Shown: positions 42,990 through 52,496 of the stretch, one piece after another
How positions within the stretch are numbered: the first letter of the stretch is position 1
How the letters are laid out: every line of letters begins with the position of its first letter
The notes under the pieces: generated by a model
Told to the model about the DNA's origin: nothing
The model's input: the letters and a program-made list of their open reading frames with translations, nothing else
The model's database searches: none
Program-made: the position numbers and the translations under genes
Origin: Kutzneria sp. CA-103260
GTDB lineage: Bacteria; Actinomycetota; Actinomycetes; Mycobacteriales; Pseudonocardiaceae
Direction: 5' to 3'
Length of the DNA: 64,000 nt
Assembly (NCBI RefSeq): GCF_018263855.1
Contig: NZ_CP073318.1
Location: forward strand, 2,170,001 to 2,234,000

Positions 42990-43768
42990 CCGCCGCCCGA
43001 GCGGAGCGCGGCCCAGCGCCGGCGCCCGCGCCGCGTGTCGCCGTTGTCGTCGATGCGCCCGACCAGGACCCCGCGTTCACTGGTGGGCTTGCTGGCCTCG
43101 ACGTCGTGGTCCTGTCGGTCGCCGAGGCCGAGCGGCAACTACCGACGGACGCCGAAGCGGTCTATCTCGCCGGCGCCGACCAGGACTGCGCCCGCCGGCT
43201 GCAGGCCGGCCTGTCCGCCGAGTGGGCCATTCCCTGCCTCACTCGTGAGGAAATGACCGCCGTGGCGTTGGCCGGACAACTCCTTGCCCTGCTCATCCAG
43301 ACCGGCACGCAGCCCGGCGCCGCGCGGGTGGTGATCGTCGAGCCCACGGCGATCCCCAGCTTGCGCCCGGTGCTGGTGGCCGCCGGCCTCGGCGAGATCA
43401 TCAGCTGGCACGGGGCCGACGCGCAGAGTTTTCCCCTGCGGCGGATCGCCCGCGGCGCCGACGCCGTGTTCGACCCGTTCGGAGGGAGCAGCTTCCTCCT
43501 GGAACCGAACGCTGGACGTGGCCGGCCAGCGCTGATCACCGTGGACGATCCGGCGCAGCCGTTGCTCGCGTTGCCCGGCCTGCTGTGGGCGCTGTGGCAG
43601 ACCCCGGCCGCGCGGCCTGACGCCCGCACGTTCCACGCCTGCGCGCACGCGCTGGCCGTGTGCACCGCGCTTGGCCGTCGTCTGCCCGACCCGTTCGATC
43701 CCGATCTCACTCCCATGGTGATCCGCCTGGCCGCTCACGCGCTGGCCACTCACGAGGAGACCCGATGA
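42986..43768 (+). CDS. malic-enzyme-like NAD-domain protein, copy 2
   Basis: 260 residues. [26 protein letters not shown]...[33 protein letters not shown] matches copy 1 closely and the malic enzyme NAD domain more loosely. Again the GxGxxG loop reads EPTAIP, and there is no N-terminal catalytic half. It overlaps the PEPCK-like gene as ATGA, so the two are translated together. C-terminal half ([24 protein letters not shown]) resembles the region after the NAD loop in malic enzymes. Probably a binding or regulatory partner. Confidence 0.65.
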   Translation: MTAARAERGPAPAPAPRVAVVVDAPDQDPAFTGGLAGLDVVVLSVAEAERQLPTDAEAVYLAGADQDCARRLQAGLSAEWAIPCLTREEMTAVALAGQLLALLIQTGTQPGAARVVIVEPTAIPSLRPVLVAAGLGEIISWHGADAQSFPLRRIARGADAVFDPFGGSSFLLEPNAGRGRPALITVDDPAQPLLALPGLLWALWQTPAARPDARTFHACAHALAVCTALGRRLPDPFDPDLTPMVIRLAAHALATHEETR

Positions 43769-45471
43769 CCATCACCGACCCCGGCCTGGGCCGGGCGCCT
43801 ACCACCCACGGTCGCCTGCTGGCGTGGGTGCGCGAGGTGGCCGAGCTGACCACGCCCGAACAGGTGGTGTGGTGTGACGGCTCGGACCAGGAATGGGACC
43901 AGCTCACCGGCCAACTGGTCGAGGCGGGCACCCTGGTGCCGCTGACGGCGAAGTCGAACTCTTTCCGGGCGGTGTCCGACCCCGCGGACGCGGCGCGGGC
44001 CGCGGACCGCACGTTCGTCTGTTCCCGCGATCCCGCCGATGCCGGGCCCACCAACAACTGGATGGACCCGGTCGACATGAAGATCATCTTGACCGAGCAG
44101 TTCCGCGGCGCGATGCGCGGTCGCACGATGTACGTGATCCCGTTCTGCCTCGGCCCACTCGGCGGCGACAACCCCAAGCTGGGCGTGGAGATCACCGACT
44201 CGGCGTACGCCGTCGTGTCGATGCGGCTGCTGACCCGGATGGGAACGGCGGCGCTGGACGCGTTCATCGACGACAGCGGCGCCGAGCGCGACTTCGTGCG
44301 GTGCCTGCACTCGGTGGGCGCCCCGTTGGCCCCTGGCCAGCCCGATGTCCCGTGGCCGTGCGACAACACCAAGTACATCAGCCACTTCCCCGAGGAACGC
44401 ATGATCTGGAGCTACGGCTCCGGCTACGGCGGCAACGCGCTGCTGGGCAAGGAGTGTCATGCGTTGCGGATCGCCTCGGTGCTGGCCCGCGACGAGGGCT
44501 GGCTGGCCGAGCACATGCTGGTCCTCAAACTGACGACCGCACAGGACAAGGTCTACTACGTCGCAGCCGCGTTCCCGGCGGGCTGCGGCACGACCACCCT
44601 GGCGATGCTGGAGCCCACCATCCCGGGCTGGAAGGTCGAGATACTCGGCGACGACATCGCCTGGCTGTGGTTCGGGGCCGATGGCCGCCTGTATGCGGTC
44701 AACCCCGGGTGCGGGTTCTTCGACGTCGCACCGGGCACCAACCACACGACCAAGCCCAACGCGGTGCGCACCATCGACCAGGGCAACACCGTGTTCACCC
44801 ATGTCGATTCCCGCTACTGCACGCCGATGCGGCAGTGCCCGGTCCTGGCGCCGGAGTGGGACGACCCGGAGGGCGTGCCGATCTCGGCGATCTTGTTCGG
44901 TGGCCGTCGCGCCACCACGGTGCCGCTGGTCACCGAGTCCCGCGACTGGCAGCACGGCGTGTTCCTCGGCGCCACGCTGTCCAGCGAGACCAGCTCCGGT
45001 GGGGCTGGCGATCCGGGCGTTGTGCGCCGGAACCCGATGGCGATGCTGCCGTTCCTCGGCTACCACGTCGGTGACTACCTGCGGCACTGGATCGACATGG
45101 GCACGCGGTCGGACGCGCTGCCGACGATCTTCCTCGTCAACTGGTTCCGCCGCGGCGAGGACGGACGCCTGCTGTGGCCCGGATTCGGCGAGAACTCCCG
45201 CGTCCTGCGGTGGGTCGTCGAACGCATCGAGGGCACCGCGTCCGCCGTGGTGACCCCGATCGGCTATGTGCCCACCGCGGCCGCCCTGGAACTGTCCGGC
45301 CTGGACGCCCCGGTCGAGGACGTCCGGGCCGCGATCGCGGCCGACCGCACACAGTGGTGGGCCGAACTGCCGCACATCAGGGACTGGTTCGACACGATCG
45401 GCGACAAGTTGCCGACCGAGCTGGTCGACGAGTTGAACGCGCTGACCCACCGACTGGTCGAGACGCCCTGA
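43765..45471 (+). CDS. PEPCK (GTP)-like protein with altered P-loop
   Basis: 568 residues, somewhat short for the family (about 600). Most active-site blocks of GTP-dependent PEP carboxykinase are kept: [14 protein letters not shown] with Lys229, AEHMLVL with His250, GDDIAW with the metal Asp pair 296/297, and [10 protein letters not shown] with Arg. However, the kinase loop that reads ACGKTN in working enzymes is GCGTTT here (273-278), so the phosphate-binding Lys is Thr276. A separate true PEPCK is expected elsewhere. It may bind oxaloacetate/PEP without phosphoryl transfer. Coupled to the malic-like gene. Confidence 0.88.
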   Translation: MTITDPGLGRAPTTHGRLLAWVREVAELTTPEQVVWCDGSDQEWDQLTGQLVEAGTLVPLTAKSNSFRAVSDPADAARAADRTFVCSRDPADAGPTNNWMDPVDMKIILTEQFRGAMRGRTMYVIPFCLGPLGGDNPKLGVEITDSAYAVVSMRLLTRMGTAALDAFIDDSGAERDFVRCLHSVGAPLAPGQPDVPWPCDNTKYISHFPEERMIWSYGSGYGGNALLGKECHALRIASVLARDEGWLAEHMLVLKLTTAQDKVYYVAAAFPAGCGTTTLAMLEPTIPGWKVEILGDDIAWLWFGADGRLYAVNPGCGFFDVAPGTNHTTKPNAVRTIDQGNTVFTHVDSRYCTPMRQCPVLAPEWDDPEGVPISAILFGGRRATTVPLVTESRDWQHGVFLGATLSSETSSGGAGDPGVVRRNPMAMLPFLGYHVGDYLRHWIDMGTRSDALPTIFLVNWFRRGEDGRLLWPGFGENSRVLRWVVERIEGTASAVVTPIGYVPTAAALELSGLDAPVEDVRAAIAADRTQWWAELPHIRDWFDTIGDKLPTELVDELNALTHRLVETP

Positions 45472-45552
45472 CCGTCGGCGGAGCCCTGCGCCCCGCAGCA
45501 CCCGCACACATCGAACGCATCTCACCCGACTCGCGGGCCCAGGAGGTAGGCA

Positions 45553-47295
45553 ATGGCCGCCGTTGTACCGCAGCCGGTCGCTACGCGTCCCTATCCGACG
45601 CGAACGACGGTCAAGGGATCCGCACTGCTGCGGTTGTTCCACACGACCGACCACAAGCAGATCGGGATCATGTACCTGGTCACGTCGTTCGCCTTCTTCA
45701 TGGTCGGCGGCGCGATGGCCCTGCTCATGCGCACCGAGCTGGCCCAGCCGGGCCTGCAGTTCCTCTCGCAGGAGCAGTTCAACCAGCTGTTCACGATGCA
45801 CGGCACGATCATGCTGCTGCTGTACGCGACCCCGATCGTGTTCGGCTTCGCCAACTTCGTGCTGCCGCTGCAGATCGGCTCGCCGGACGTGGCCTTCCCG
45901 CGGCTCAACGCGTTCGCCTACTGGGCCTACCTGTTCGGCGGCACGATCGTGGTCGCCGGCTTCCTGACCCCGGGCGGCGCGGCCGACTTCGGCTGGTTCG
46001 CCTACACCCCGCTGTCCGACATGGTGCACTCCCCCGGCGTCGGCGCGGACCTGTGGATCACCGGCCTCGTTCTCGGTGGTCTGGGCACGATCCTCGGCGC
46101 GGTGAACATGATCACCACGGTGGTGTGCCTGCGGGCGCCGGGTATGACGATGTTCCGGATGCCGATCTTCACCTGGAACATCCTGGTCACGAGCATTCTG
46201 GTCTTGATCGTGTTTCCGATCCTGACCGCGGCCCTGTTCGGCCTGCTGGCCGACCGGCATCTGGGCGCGCACGTGTTCGATCCGCAGAACGGCGGCGTCA
46301 TCCTCTGGCAGCACCTGTTCTGGTTCTTCGGCCATCCCGAGGTCTACATCGTCGCGCTGCCGTTCTTCGGGATCGTGTCCGAGATCTTCCCGGTGTTCAG
46401 CCGCAAGCCGCTGTTCGGCTACAAGGGCCTGATCTACGCCACGCTGGGCATCGCGGCCCTGTCGGTGACGGTGTGGGCGCACCACATGTACGCCACCGGC
46501 GCCGTGCTGCTGCCGTTCTTCTCGTTCATGACCTTCCTGATCGCGGTTCCGACCGGGGTGAAGTTCTTCAACTGGATCGGCACCATGTGGAAGGGGCAGC
46601 TGACCTTCGAGACGCCGATGCTGTTCAGCGTCGGCTTCCTGATCACCTTCCTGTTCGGCGGTCTGACCGGCGTGCTGCTGGCCGCGCCGGCCATCGACTT
46701 CCACGTGTCCGACTCGTACTTCGTGGTGGCGCACTTCCACTACGTGCTGTTCGGCACCATCGTGTTCGCCACCTACGCGGGCATCTACTTCTGGTTCCCG
46801 AAGATCACCGGCCGGATGATGGACGAGGGCCTGGGCAAGCTGCACTTCTGGACCACGTTCATCGGCTTCCACACCACCTTCCTGGTGCAGCACTGGCTGG
46901 GCGCGGAGGGCATGCCCCGCCGGTACGCCGACTACCTGGCCAGCGACGGCTTCACCACGCTGAACACGATCTCCACCATCGGCGCGTACATCCTGGGCGC
47001 GTCCACGCTGCCGTTCATCTGGAACGTGTTCCGCAGCTACCGTTACGGCGAGGTCGTCGAGGTGGACGACCCGTGGGGCTACTGCAACTCGCTGGAGTGG
47101 GCGACCTCCTGCCCGCCGCCGCGGCACAACTTCACTTCGCTGCCCCGGATCCGCTCCGAGCGGCCGGCCTTCGAGCTGCACTACCCGCACATGGTGGAGC
47201 GGCTGCGCCTGGAGGCCGAGGTCGGCCACAAGCCGGCGCTGGCCGCGCAGCAAGCAGCTAGCGAGCCCGACAGCGCCAGCGGCGCGCTGGACTAG
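45553..47295 (+). CDS. ctaD: cytochrome c oxidase subunit I
   Basis: 580 residues, 12 spans. Heme and copper ligands are all present: His in MHGTIM, the CuB-Tyr pair GHPEVY, the HHMY pair and the HFHYV pair for heme a3/a. The K-channel Glu/Lys region (TGVKFFNW) is also present. It is a full aa3-type CtaD but without ctaC, ctaE or ctaF genes nearby. A stand-alone second copy next to a hypoxia-like island suggests an alternative oxidase I used under particular oxygen levels. Confidence 0.93.
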   Translation: MAAVVPQPVATRPYPTRTTVKGSALLRLFHTTDHKQIGIMYLVTSFAFFMVGGAMALLMRTELAQPGLQFLSQEQFNQLFTMHGTIMLLLYATPIVFGFANFVLPLQIGSPDVAFPRLNAFAYWAYLFGGTIVVAGFLTPGGAADFGWFAYTPLSDMVHSPGVGADLWITGLVLGGLGTILGAVNMITTVVCLRAPGMTMFRMPIFTWNILVTSILVLIVFPILTAALFGLLADRHLGAHVFDPQNGGVILWQHLFWFFGHPEVYIVALPFFGIVSEIFPVFSRKPLFGYKGLIYATLGIAALSVTVWAHHMYATGAVLLPFFSFMTFLIAVPTGVKFFNWIGTMWKGQLTFETPMLFSVGFLITFLFGGLTGVLLAAPAIDFHVSDSYFVVAHFHYVLFGTIVFATYAGIYFWFPKITGRMMDEGLGKLHFWTTFIGFHTTFLVQHWLGAEGMPRRYADYLASDGFTTLNTISTIGAYILGASTLPFIWNVFRSYRYGEVVEVDDPWGYCNSLEWATSCPPPRHNFTSLPRIRSERPAFELHYPHMVERLRLEAEVGHKPALAAQQAASEPDSASGALD

Positions 47296-47332
47296 GCGAA
47301 CCCCAGGATCCGCGTCGAGGGGAACGGGTTTC

Positions 47333-48074
47333 ATGAATGACGCGCTTCGTGCCGAACTTGCCCGCCCGCTCATCCACCGCACCACCGATCCCGACGAGGT
47401 GCGACGCGTCATCTCCCAGAACTTCCACACCCCCGTCGTAGACCTGCTTCAGCCGAGCGCCAGGCTTCGGCGACACCGTGGTGGACCGGTGGAACAGCGG
47501 CTGCCGGATGCTTGCGGTCAAGATCGACAGTGCCGCGCTGCACACTCAACTCGAACGGCTCGTGGACGCTCCGGTGAGCACACCGCCGCAGCTGGCTCCA
47601 CAGCTGGACGTCACCAGCGGTGCTGGGCGCAGCTGGGCTGAATTGGCCAAAATCGTCGCCGCGGACGCACACAACTCGCACGCGTTGGTCCGTCATCCCG
47701 TGGTGGCCGGCCGGTTGCAGGAGGCTCTGATCACCGGGCTGCTGCTGGCTGTGGACCACTCCTACCACGAGACGCTGACCCGGCCAGCTCCGCCGTGCCG
47801 GCCGGCCCCGGTCAAGCGTGCGATCGACGCCATTGAGGCCGAGCCGGCCTACCCGTTCACCGCTGCCGCGCTCGCGGATGTCGCCCGTGTCAGCGTGCGC
47901 AGGTTGCAGCAGGGATTCCAACAGCACGTCACCATGTCGCCGATGAGCTACCTGCGGCAGGTGCGGCTGGCACGCGTCCACGACGAACTGCGCATGGCCG
48001 ACCCGGGCTGTTTCGATCATCCACTGGGACGTCGTCGACCAGTCGTGTTCTTCCGTCGCATCCTCGCAATATGA
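47333..48074 (+). pseudogene. broken AraC-family regulator
   Basis: The N-terminal frame from the ATG at 47333 reads HRTTDPDEVRRVISQNF, as in AraC_binding_2 proteins, then degrades. A second frame from about 47478 continues with LAVKIDSAALHTQLERLVDAPVS...TSGAGRSW and the AraC HTH FTAAALADVARVSVRRLQQGFQQHVTMSPMSYLRQVRLARVHDEL. Roughly 65-70 residues between them are missing, the frames differ, and the last helix of the HTH is lost after ADPG. So internal deletion plus frameshift. No function expected. Confidence 0.75.
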
Positions 48075-48467
48075 GCACCTGTCACGCTATCTCGCCGGGT
48101 CCCGGTTGGCTGGCCGCATCGCGCCGGCGATGTCCGGATCGCGAAACGCACCGGCGTTCGGGTCCGCTCGACGCGGCGAACGCGGGCAATGAGCACGTGG
48201 TCGTTGTAGCCCACGATCGTGACGCCGATCGCCGGCACGCGAGCACGCCGACGGCCGGAGTTGCCGGTGTGGTCGCCGAGACCGAGGCCGACGGGGGAGG
48301 CGGCAGGACAAAGCCGCCCGCCATGTCTTCCAGGTCTCTCGTCCCAGCCCCAAGGCGGAAGGACTCCGCCCCCTGTGCCCCGAGGCGCCGCCGTCGGCGT
48401 GACCAGGTCGGCGGAGAGCGCGGTGGCCCAGACCGGACCGGCGGACCACCGCACGCCACGCCACCCC
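48075..48467. other. gene-free stretch after the AraC remnant
   Basis: No frame here reads like protein on either strand and there is no obvious hairpin or palindrome. It probably contains more decayed sequence from the same event. Confidence 0.5.
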
Positions 48468-48872
48468 CTAGAACGCGTGGGCTTCCTTGATCACCCTCCT
48501 GGTCGCGGCGAACAGCATGCCGATGTTCACCGATTTCGGGCACACCACGACGGCGACGACGTCGTCGTGCTGGTTGTTCCGGACGAACAGGTGGGTCAGG
48601 TTGCTGCTGTTGACCAGGATCTCCTGGAAGTAGTGCTCGGTACTGGCGATGCCACGCCGTTCCTTGAAGATGTCCTCGATCATCGTGACAGTGCGGCCCT
48701 GGAACAGATCGAGTGTGGCGCCCGCTAACAGGTCGAGCACCTCGGTGGGGTGGCTGTCGGTGGTCTCGTAGGTCAGCAGCATTCCGGTCGCCATGTCGAC
48801 GACGCCGGAGGCCAGGCAGTCCGGCACCTCCTTCCGCAGTTGCTTGACCATGGCGGTCACCTGATCCGACAT
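48468..48872 (-). CDS. roadblock/longin-like protein 1
   Basis: 134 residues from the ATG at 48872; the longer frame to 49106 is Arg-rich junk. The pattern CLASGVVDMATGMLLTYETTDSH, TLDLFQGRTVTMIEDIFKERRG, HYFQEILVNSSNLTHLFVRNNQHDDVVAVVVCPKSVNIGMLFAATRRVI fits the alternating fold of Roadblock/LC7 proteins, which act as GTPase-activating partners of MglA-like GTPases. Same strand and likely same transcript as the next two genes, after a 98-base gap. Confidence 0.75.
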   Translation of the reverse strand: MSDQVTAMVKQLRKEVPDCLASGVVDMATGMLLTYETTDSHPTEVLDLLAGATLDLFQGRTVTMIEDIFKERRGIASTEHYFQEILVNSSNLTHLFVRNNQHDDVVAVVVCPKSVNIGMLFAATRRVIKEAHAF

Positions 48873-48970
48873 GCCACGGTGGCTCTTCCCTATGTTGTTC
48901 AATTTCCTCTTCTTCGCTTGTTTGGTTTGGTCAAGACTGTCAGGGCCTGTGCCGCTTGGCCTTGCTGTGG

Positions 48971-49342
48971 TCAGCGCGCCGAAAGAATCGAGCCGATGCG
49001 CTCGATCACGGGCTGGGCTTCGATGTGTAGACGTCCGATGTCCAGACCTTCGTCGCCGAGTACGGTAATCAGCGCGCCGTTGCCGACGGCATACAGGGCC
49101 ATGCATCCGCCACTGCCGCGGACGACCGTATGACGAAAGCTGCCCTGGCTGGTAGCGGCAGTGGTTCTTCGGGCGAGTCCGAGATCGGCGGCGGCCAGTG
49201 CGGAAATGCAGTCAAGATCGAGAACGCGTGCGGCGTCGGCGGCGATGAGCAGGCCGTCGGCCGCGGCGATCACAGTGTCCGTGACTCCGGCCACCTTTTC
49301 CCGTAACGCGTGCAGTTGGAGGCCGAGCGCGTCATGGTCCAA
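48971..49342 (-). CDS. roadblock/LC7 domain protein 2
   Basis: 123 residues from a TTG at 49342 with AAAGGAAAG upstream, overlapping the previous gene by 11 bases. GVTDTVIAAADGLLIAAD..., AALAAADLGLARRTTAATSQGSFRHTVVRGSGGCMALYAVGNGALITVLGDEGLDIGRL is classical Roadblock/LC7. Such genes in actinomycetes usually sit in conservons next to a histidine kinase, DUF742 and GTPase; none of those are here. Confidence 0.85.
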   Translation of the reverse strand: MDHDALGLQLHALREKVAGVTDTVIAAADGLLIAADAARVLDLDCISALAAADLGLARRTTAATSQGSFRHTVVRGSGGCMALYAVGNGALITVLGDEGLDIGRLHIEAQPVIERIGSILSAR

Positions 49343-50309
49343 GGTCTTTCCTTTCTGGTTCGTAGAGACTTTCGGTCGTTTCCGACGCTTGTGGGCCGGC
49401 TCTTATGCGTCTGCGCCACAGCGGCAACAGCCGCCAGCCGGGCGACGTGGATCCCAGTTGCTCCTCGGTGATGCCGCTGGCCCCAGGGCTCCGCTGCGGC
49501 AGGGCCGGCCGCGCGGCGTCGCCCTCATCGGCCGACGCCGGCTGCGGCTTGGGCTGCGCGCGCGGCGCCGCGGTCCGCACGGTGGCGGGGATGACCAGCG
49601 GCGTGGTCAGGACGCTCTGCAGCAGTCGCTCGCCGAGCATCCGCGAGATCTCCACCGTCACCGAGTAGACGCTGCGGCCGATCAGGAAGGCGATGTCCCG
49701 GGCGCTGCGTCGGCCGTCGGCGACCGAGAGAATCTGCCGCCGCAGCGTGGGCAGGTCCCCCACGGACGGGTCGACTCCCGGCGCCGGCGCCACCCGGTCC
49801 CGGAAGGGCGACACCGGGACGCGCAGCGAGGCCAGCGCGTCCAGCCGCCGCGAGGTCTCGCGAATCAGCCAGTCGACGTCGATGCCGTTGCTCACCGGCA
49901 ACAGGACGTCGAGCCGGTCGGTGGTGACGACGTAGCGCTCGATCCTGCCCGCGTAGGCCGAGAAGGTGCCGTCCTGGGCGGCCATCACCGAAATGACGCG
50001 AAGCTCGATGGATTTGATGCTGCCTCCCGCAACGAGCTCGGCCCGATGCGAGCGTGCCTCCGCGCCGCTGCGTAGGGCGGCAGTCCAATCCGACTCACTG
50101 ATTCTTCCCGAATTCAACAGCAGCGCGTCCGCACCGGGCGCTCCCGGGCTGTCCACCGCGACAAGCGCGCCATCTCGCAGATGAAAGACCGCGCCCGGCA
50201 TCCCGACCACTCGTATGGACCCGGTGAGCGTCTCTGCTCGGCACCCGGCCAGCAAATGTGCCAGTTGCTCGAATTCCGGTCGATAGCGAGCTCGCGCACC
50301 GTCAGTCAC
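49332..50309 (-). CDS. DUF4388/PATAN-like protein with winged-helix segment
   Basis: 325 residues from a GTG at 50309 with AAGGAG upstream. The N-terminal third (EQLAHLLAGCRAETLTGSIRVV...AVFHLRDGALVAVDSPGAPGADALLLNSGRIS) resembles DUF4388/PATAN proteins. The middle (PTLRRQILSVADGRRSARDIAFLIGRSVYSVTVEISRMLGERLL) is a winged helix. The C-terminal quarter is proline/alanine-rich and disordered. First gene of the operon with the two roadblock genes. It may be an output or scaffold protein of a GTPase switch. Assignment by pattern only. Confidence 0.6.
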   Translation of the reverse strand: MTDGARARYRPEFEQLAHLLAGCRAETLTGSIRVVGMPGAVFHLRDGALVAVDSPGAPGADALLLNSGRISESDWTAALRSGAEARSHRAELVAGGSIKSIELRVISVMAAQDGTFSAYAGRIERYVVTTDRLDVLLPVSNGIDVDWLIRETSRRLDALASLRVPVSPFRDRVAPAPGVDPSVGDLPTLRRQILSVADGRRSARDIAFLIGRSVYSVTVEISRMLGERLLQSVLTTPLVIPATVRTAAPRAQPKPQPASADEGDAARPALPQRSPGASGITEEQLGSTSPGWRLLPLWRRRIRAGPQASETTESLYEPERKDLGP

Positions 50310-51563
50310 CGCACTCCTTCAAACGCGCCAAGATGTGGTCCCGGCACCTCGCCCAACGGGCCGCGCACGAGCGACTGCCCGTGTGCGCGGCGGAACTGGC
50401 TCCCTTTCCCTGCACCTCCGTGAAGCCGGCACGCATATCCGGCCAGTTGGCATCGGACAACGCCCTGTGGTGTTCGAGCGCTGTTGTCGAGCTGACGCGG
50501 CCCGGGCTTCATGAAATTGCTTCGCGTATGCGCCGCGACTTCCTCGGCGGGTGTGACAACGTCACAGGTCGAATACTTCGCGACTGCCGTCCCGTTACGC
50601 GACGGTAGATCGGATCACTCGATGGAGTGAACTAGTCAGGTGGTGCTCGCGGGTCGATCCACTGGCGGTAACGTCGTGAGTGGCGTACGGCTATCTTCGG
50701 TCACCTGGAAGCGTGGCGTACGCACAGCCTCTGTGTCCCGGAGGTGGACGGCTGTGAATGGCGTCGGCGATCTGACGTGATGGAAAGGAAAGGCGGATCG
50801 GACAAGTAGCGGTTCATCCTGTGCCGTGCCCAAAGTCGATATGTGGGCGGTGGCCAGGTGTTCGCTGGTCAGGTCAGATGGCTCGCCGGTGCCGTTGATC
50901 ACTCCGCCGAGTGCCATCCAGCGTGTGGTCAGAGCGTCCGGCGGGATGACCTTGGCCGGATGGTGCGCGAATCGCTCGGCGTAGCAGGTCGCGCGAGGCG
51001 CTCGTCGTGGAATCCTCACGTTTCAGCCTGAGCTGGGCCGTTCGCCCTGGATCTTGTCGTTCCGCCTGAGCGCGGCCTGGATCGGAAGCCGGCGTCGATC
51101 TGTTCGCGGAGAGCTCGCCGCTCCAGCTCGACACGACGGAGCGGGCCGAGACCTGGACCATGACCCCGGTTCGACTGTTTGTGTTGCTACGTCTGGATTC
51201 CGTGTTGTCGCCCGGCCTGACTCAACCGCGCCCGCGTCGCAGGTCGCGCCACCGGGCAAGCGCCAACTCCGCGTGCTCCGGGAAGACTTGGCACGCTTCG
51301 GGAGTGTGAGCGGCGTCTGTCCTTTCGCGTCGCGTGCCGAACTCGGCCGGCTCGCCGGCGCCTCCCCACCCTGTCGGCGGTCGGCCACCTCGTGGGTGGC
51401 GACCGCGCCGATTTCGCTGATTTTCCTGCGTGCCAACGGCCTCCGCGCCCGTGAAGGTCTGGTGGTCCGCGGCATGCCGTTGCCCTCGTGCACTGGTCAA
51501 GGCTGATCGTGCGACGACTTGGGCGTCGACGTTCACCCGTGACTGTGATAGGTTCGCGCAACG

Positions 51564-51573
51564 GAAGACTTGC
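51564..51573. promoter_or_regulatory. GAAGACTTGC element, sixth copy
   Basis: GAAGACTTGC, the same 10-mer as the left part of 42692-42726. CTTAAG follows at the place where CTTTAA stands in that element. It lies 90 bases before the tiny ORF at 51654, the same distance class as in the other copies (76 and 88). Confidence 0.45.
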
Positions 51574-51653
51574 AAAAGTCCTTAAGTCTAAAGGTTTTCG
51601 AGCGGTCGCGTCGGCGGGTGCCTGCGTGCCTGCTGGTGGCAAGGGGTGTGCGG

Positions 51654-51764
51654 ATGACGGGCGGGTTCGAGGCGGTACTGCTGGATCGGGCAGTCAACGG
51701 CGCGGGCATCGTGTGTTGGGTGCGCCAGGGCGTGCTGGTCGCCGCGAACTCGAACTGCGGATGA
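51654..51764 (+). CDS. tiny ORF, possible degenerate fourth member of the SEF/LR family
   Basis: 36 residues from an ATG with AAGGGG 7 bases upstream. GGFEAVLLDRAVNGAG is reminiscent of SEFVAVLRGRVRDAQQ at 42780 (F, AVL and R shared), but the HGID...W part is absent. With the GAAGACTTGC element at the right distance upstream, a decayed copy of the small-protein family is plausible. It may not be expressed. Confidence 0.3.
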   Translation: MTGGFEAVLLDRAVNGAGIVCWVRQGVLVAANSNCG

Positions 51765-52496
51765 CTGTGATGCCTGTCAGTCATGACCGCGACCTGTTGC
51801 CCTGGAAGGCGTCTGACGTCGGGTGCTCCTCGTGCGACCGATGGAGTCGACGTCATGACGGTTCTGGCGGCCGCCGTCTCAAGCTGTGCTTCGGCGTAGG
51901 TGATCAAGCCGGTCTCTCGCCCACGGACATTCGGAGGAAGGAGCCGTCGGAACACGAGAACCGCATCGGTGCGATGATAGGCCCGCAATAGCGAGCCGAT
52001 CCCGTCTTGCGCTCGTCCATTTTCTGTGTGCAGTTGATGTCGATCTGGGTTCATGCCCCCTGGAAGCGTGGGCATGGCCCTTGCTGCTTATTGTGTACGG
52101 AGAACCTGCGCCTGATCTGAGGTGCTGTCCAAAGCCATTGGCGGAGCGGTGTGGGTCGTCCTCGAATGATTCACCCGATCGTGTAATGCGTAGGTGGGAA
52201 GTAACGTCAGCGGCGACTCTCTCGATGTTAGGGTAAACGTGATTGTGTGACCGGCTTGCCGGATTCACTTCAGGTTCTGTAGCCCCGACTTTACGTGGAG
52301 TCACCTCTGGGATGTGATTGTCGAGCGTGGAAAATCGAGTTCGGGGCCGGCTGAGGCTTCGTGCTCGCGCTCGTCCTTTGGTTTTCGCTTTCGTTCATGG
52401 CGTGGTTCGTGTGGATGTGTGTCGGTATGCGGTCGAGGTGCGGGCTGACGTGCTGCGCTGCCTCGATCCTCGGTTGATTGAGGGAAGTGGCGATTG

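Larger units (their letters stand above)
50310..52496. other. 2.2-kb gene-poor stretch
   Basis: No convincing gene. The GC content is lower and the codon-position bias of the neighbours is lost. Several short ORFs are rich in Arg/Ser/Pro in all frames. Supportable items inside are the GAAGACTTGC element at 51564 and the tiny ORF at 51654. The rest may be decayed genes or a remnant of an insertion. Confidence 0.55.

Noticed and set aside
43750..47430. 1226-codon open frame on the minus strand
   Set aside because: It runs antisense across the malic-like, PEPCK and ctaD genes, reads as Arg/Asp/His-rich repeats, and comes from the GC bias of the third codon position. The plus-strand proteins are unambiguous.
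47333..47641. 102-residue ORF as a separate gene
   Set aside because: Only its first 35 residues are AraC-like; the rest is out of frame. Treated as part of the broken AraC gene.
50636..51019. 127-residue minus-strand ORF in the gene-poor stretch
   Set aside because: No ribosome site and no recognisable pattern.
51564..51595. DosR-type box
   Set aside because: The GACTT...AAGTC words suggested the DosR consensus, but the GGGAC/GTCCC core is missing. Grouped with the TTGC elements instead.
51187..51642. 151-residue ORF resembling a basic protein
   Set aside because: Overlaps equally long ORFs in other frames, Arg-rich in all of them, typical of noncoding GC-rich DNA.
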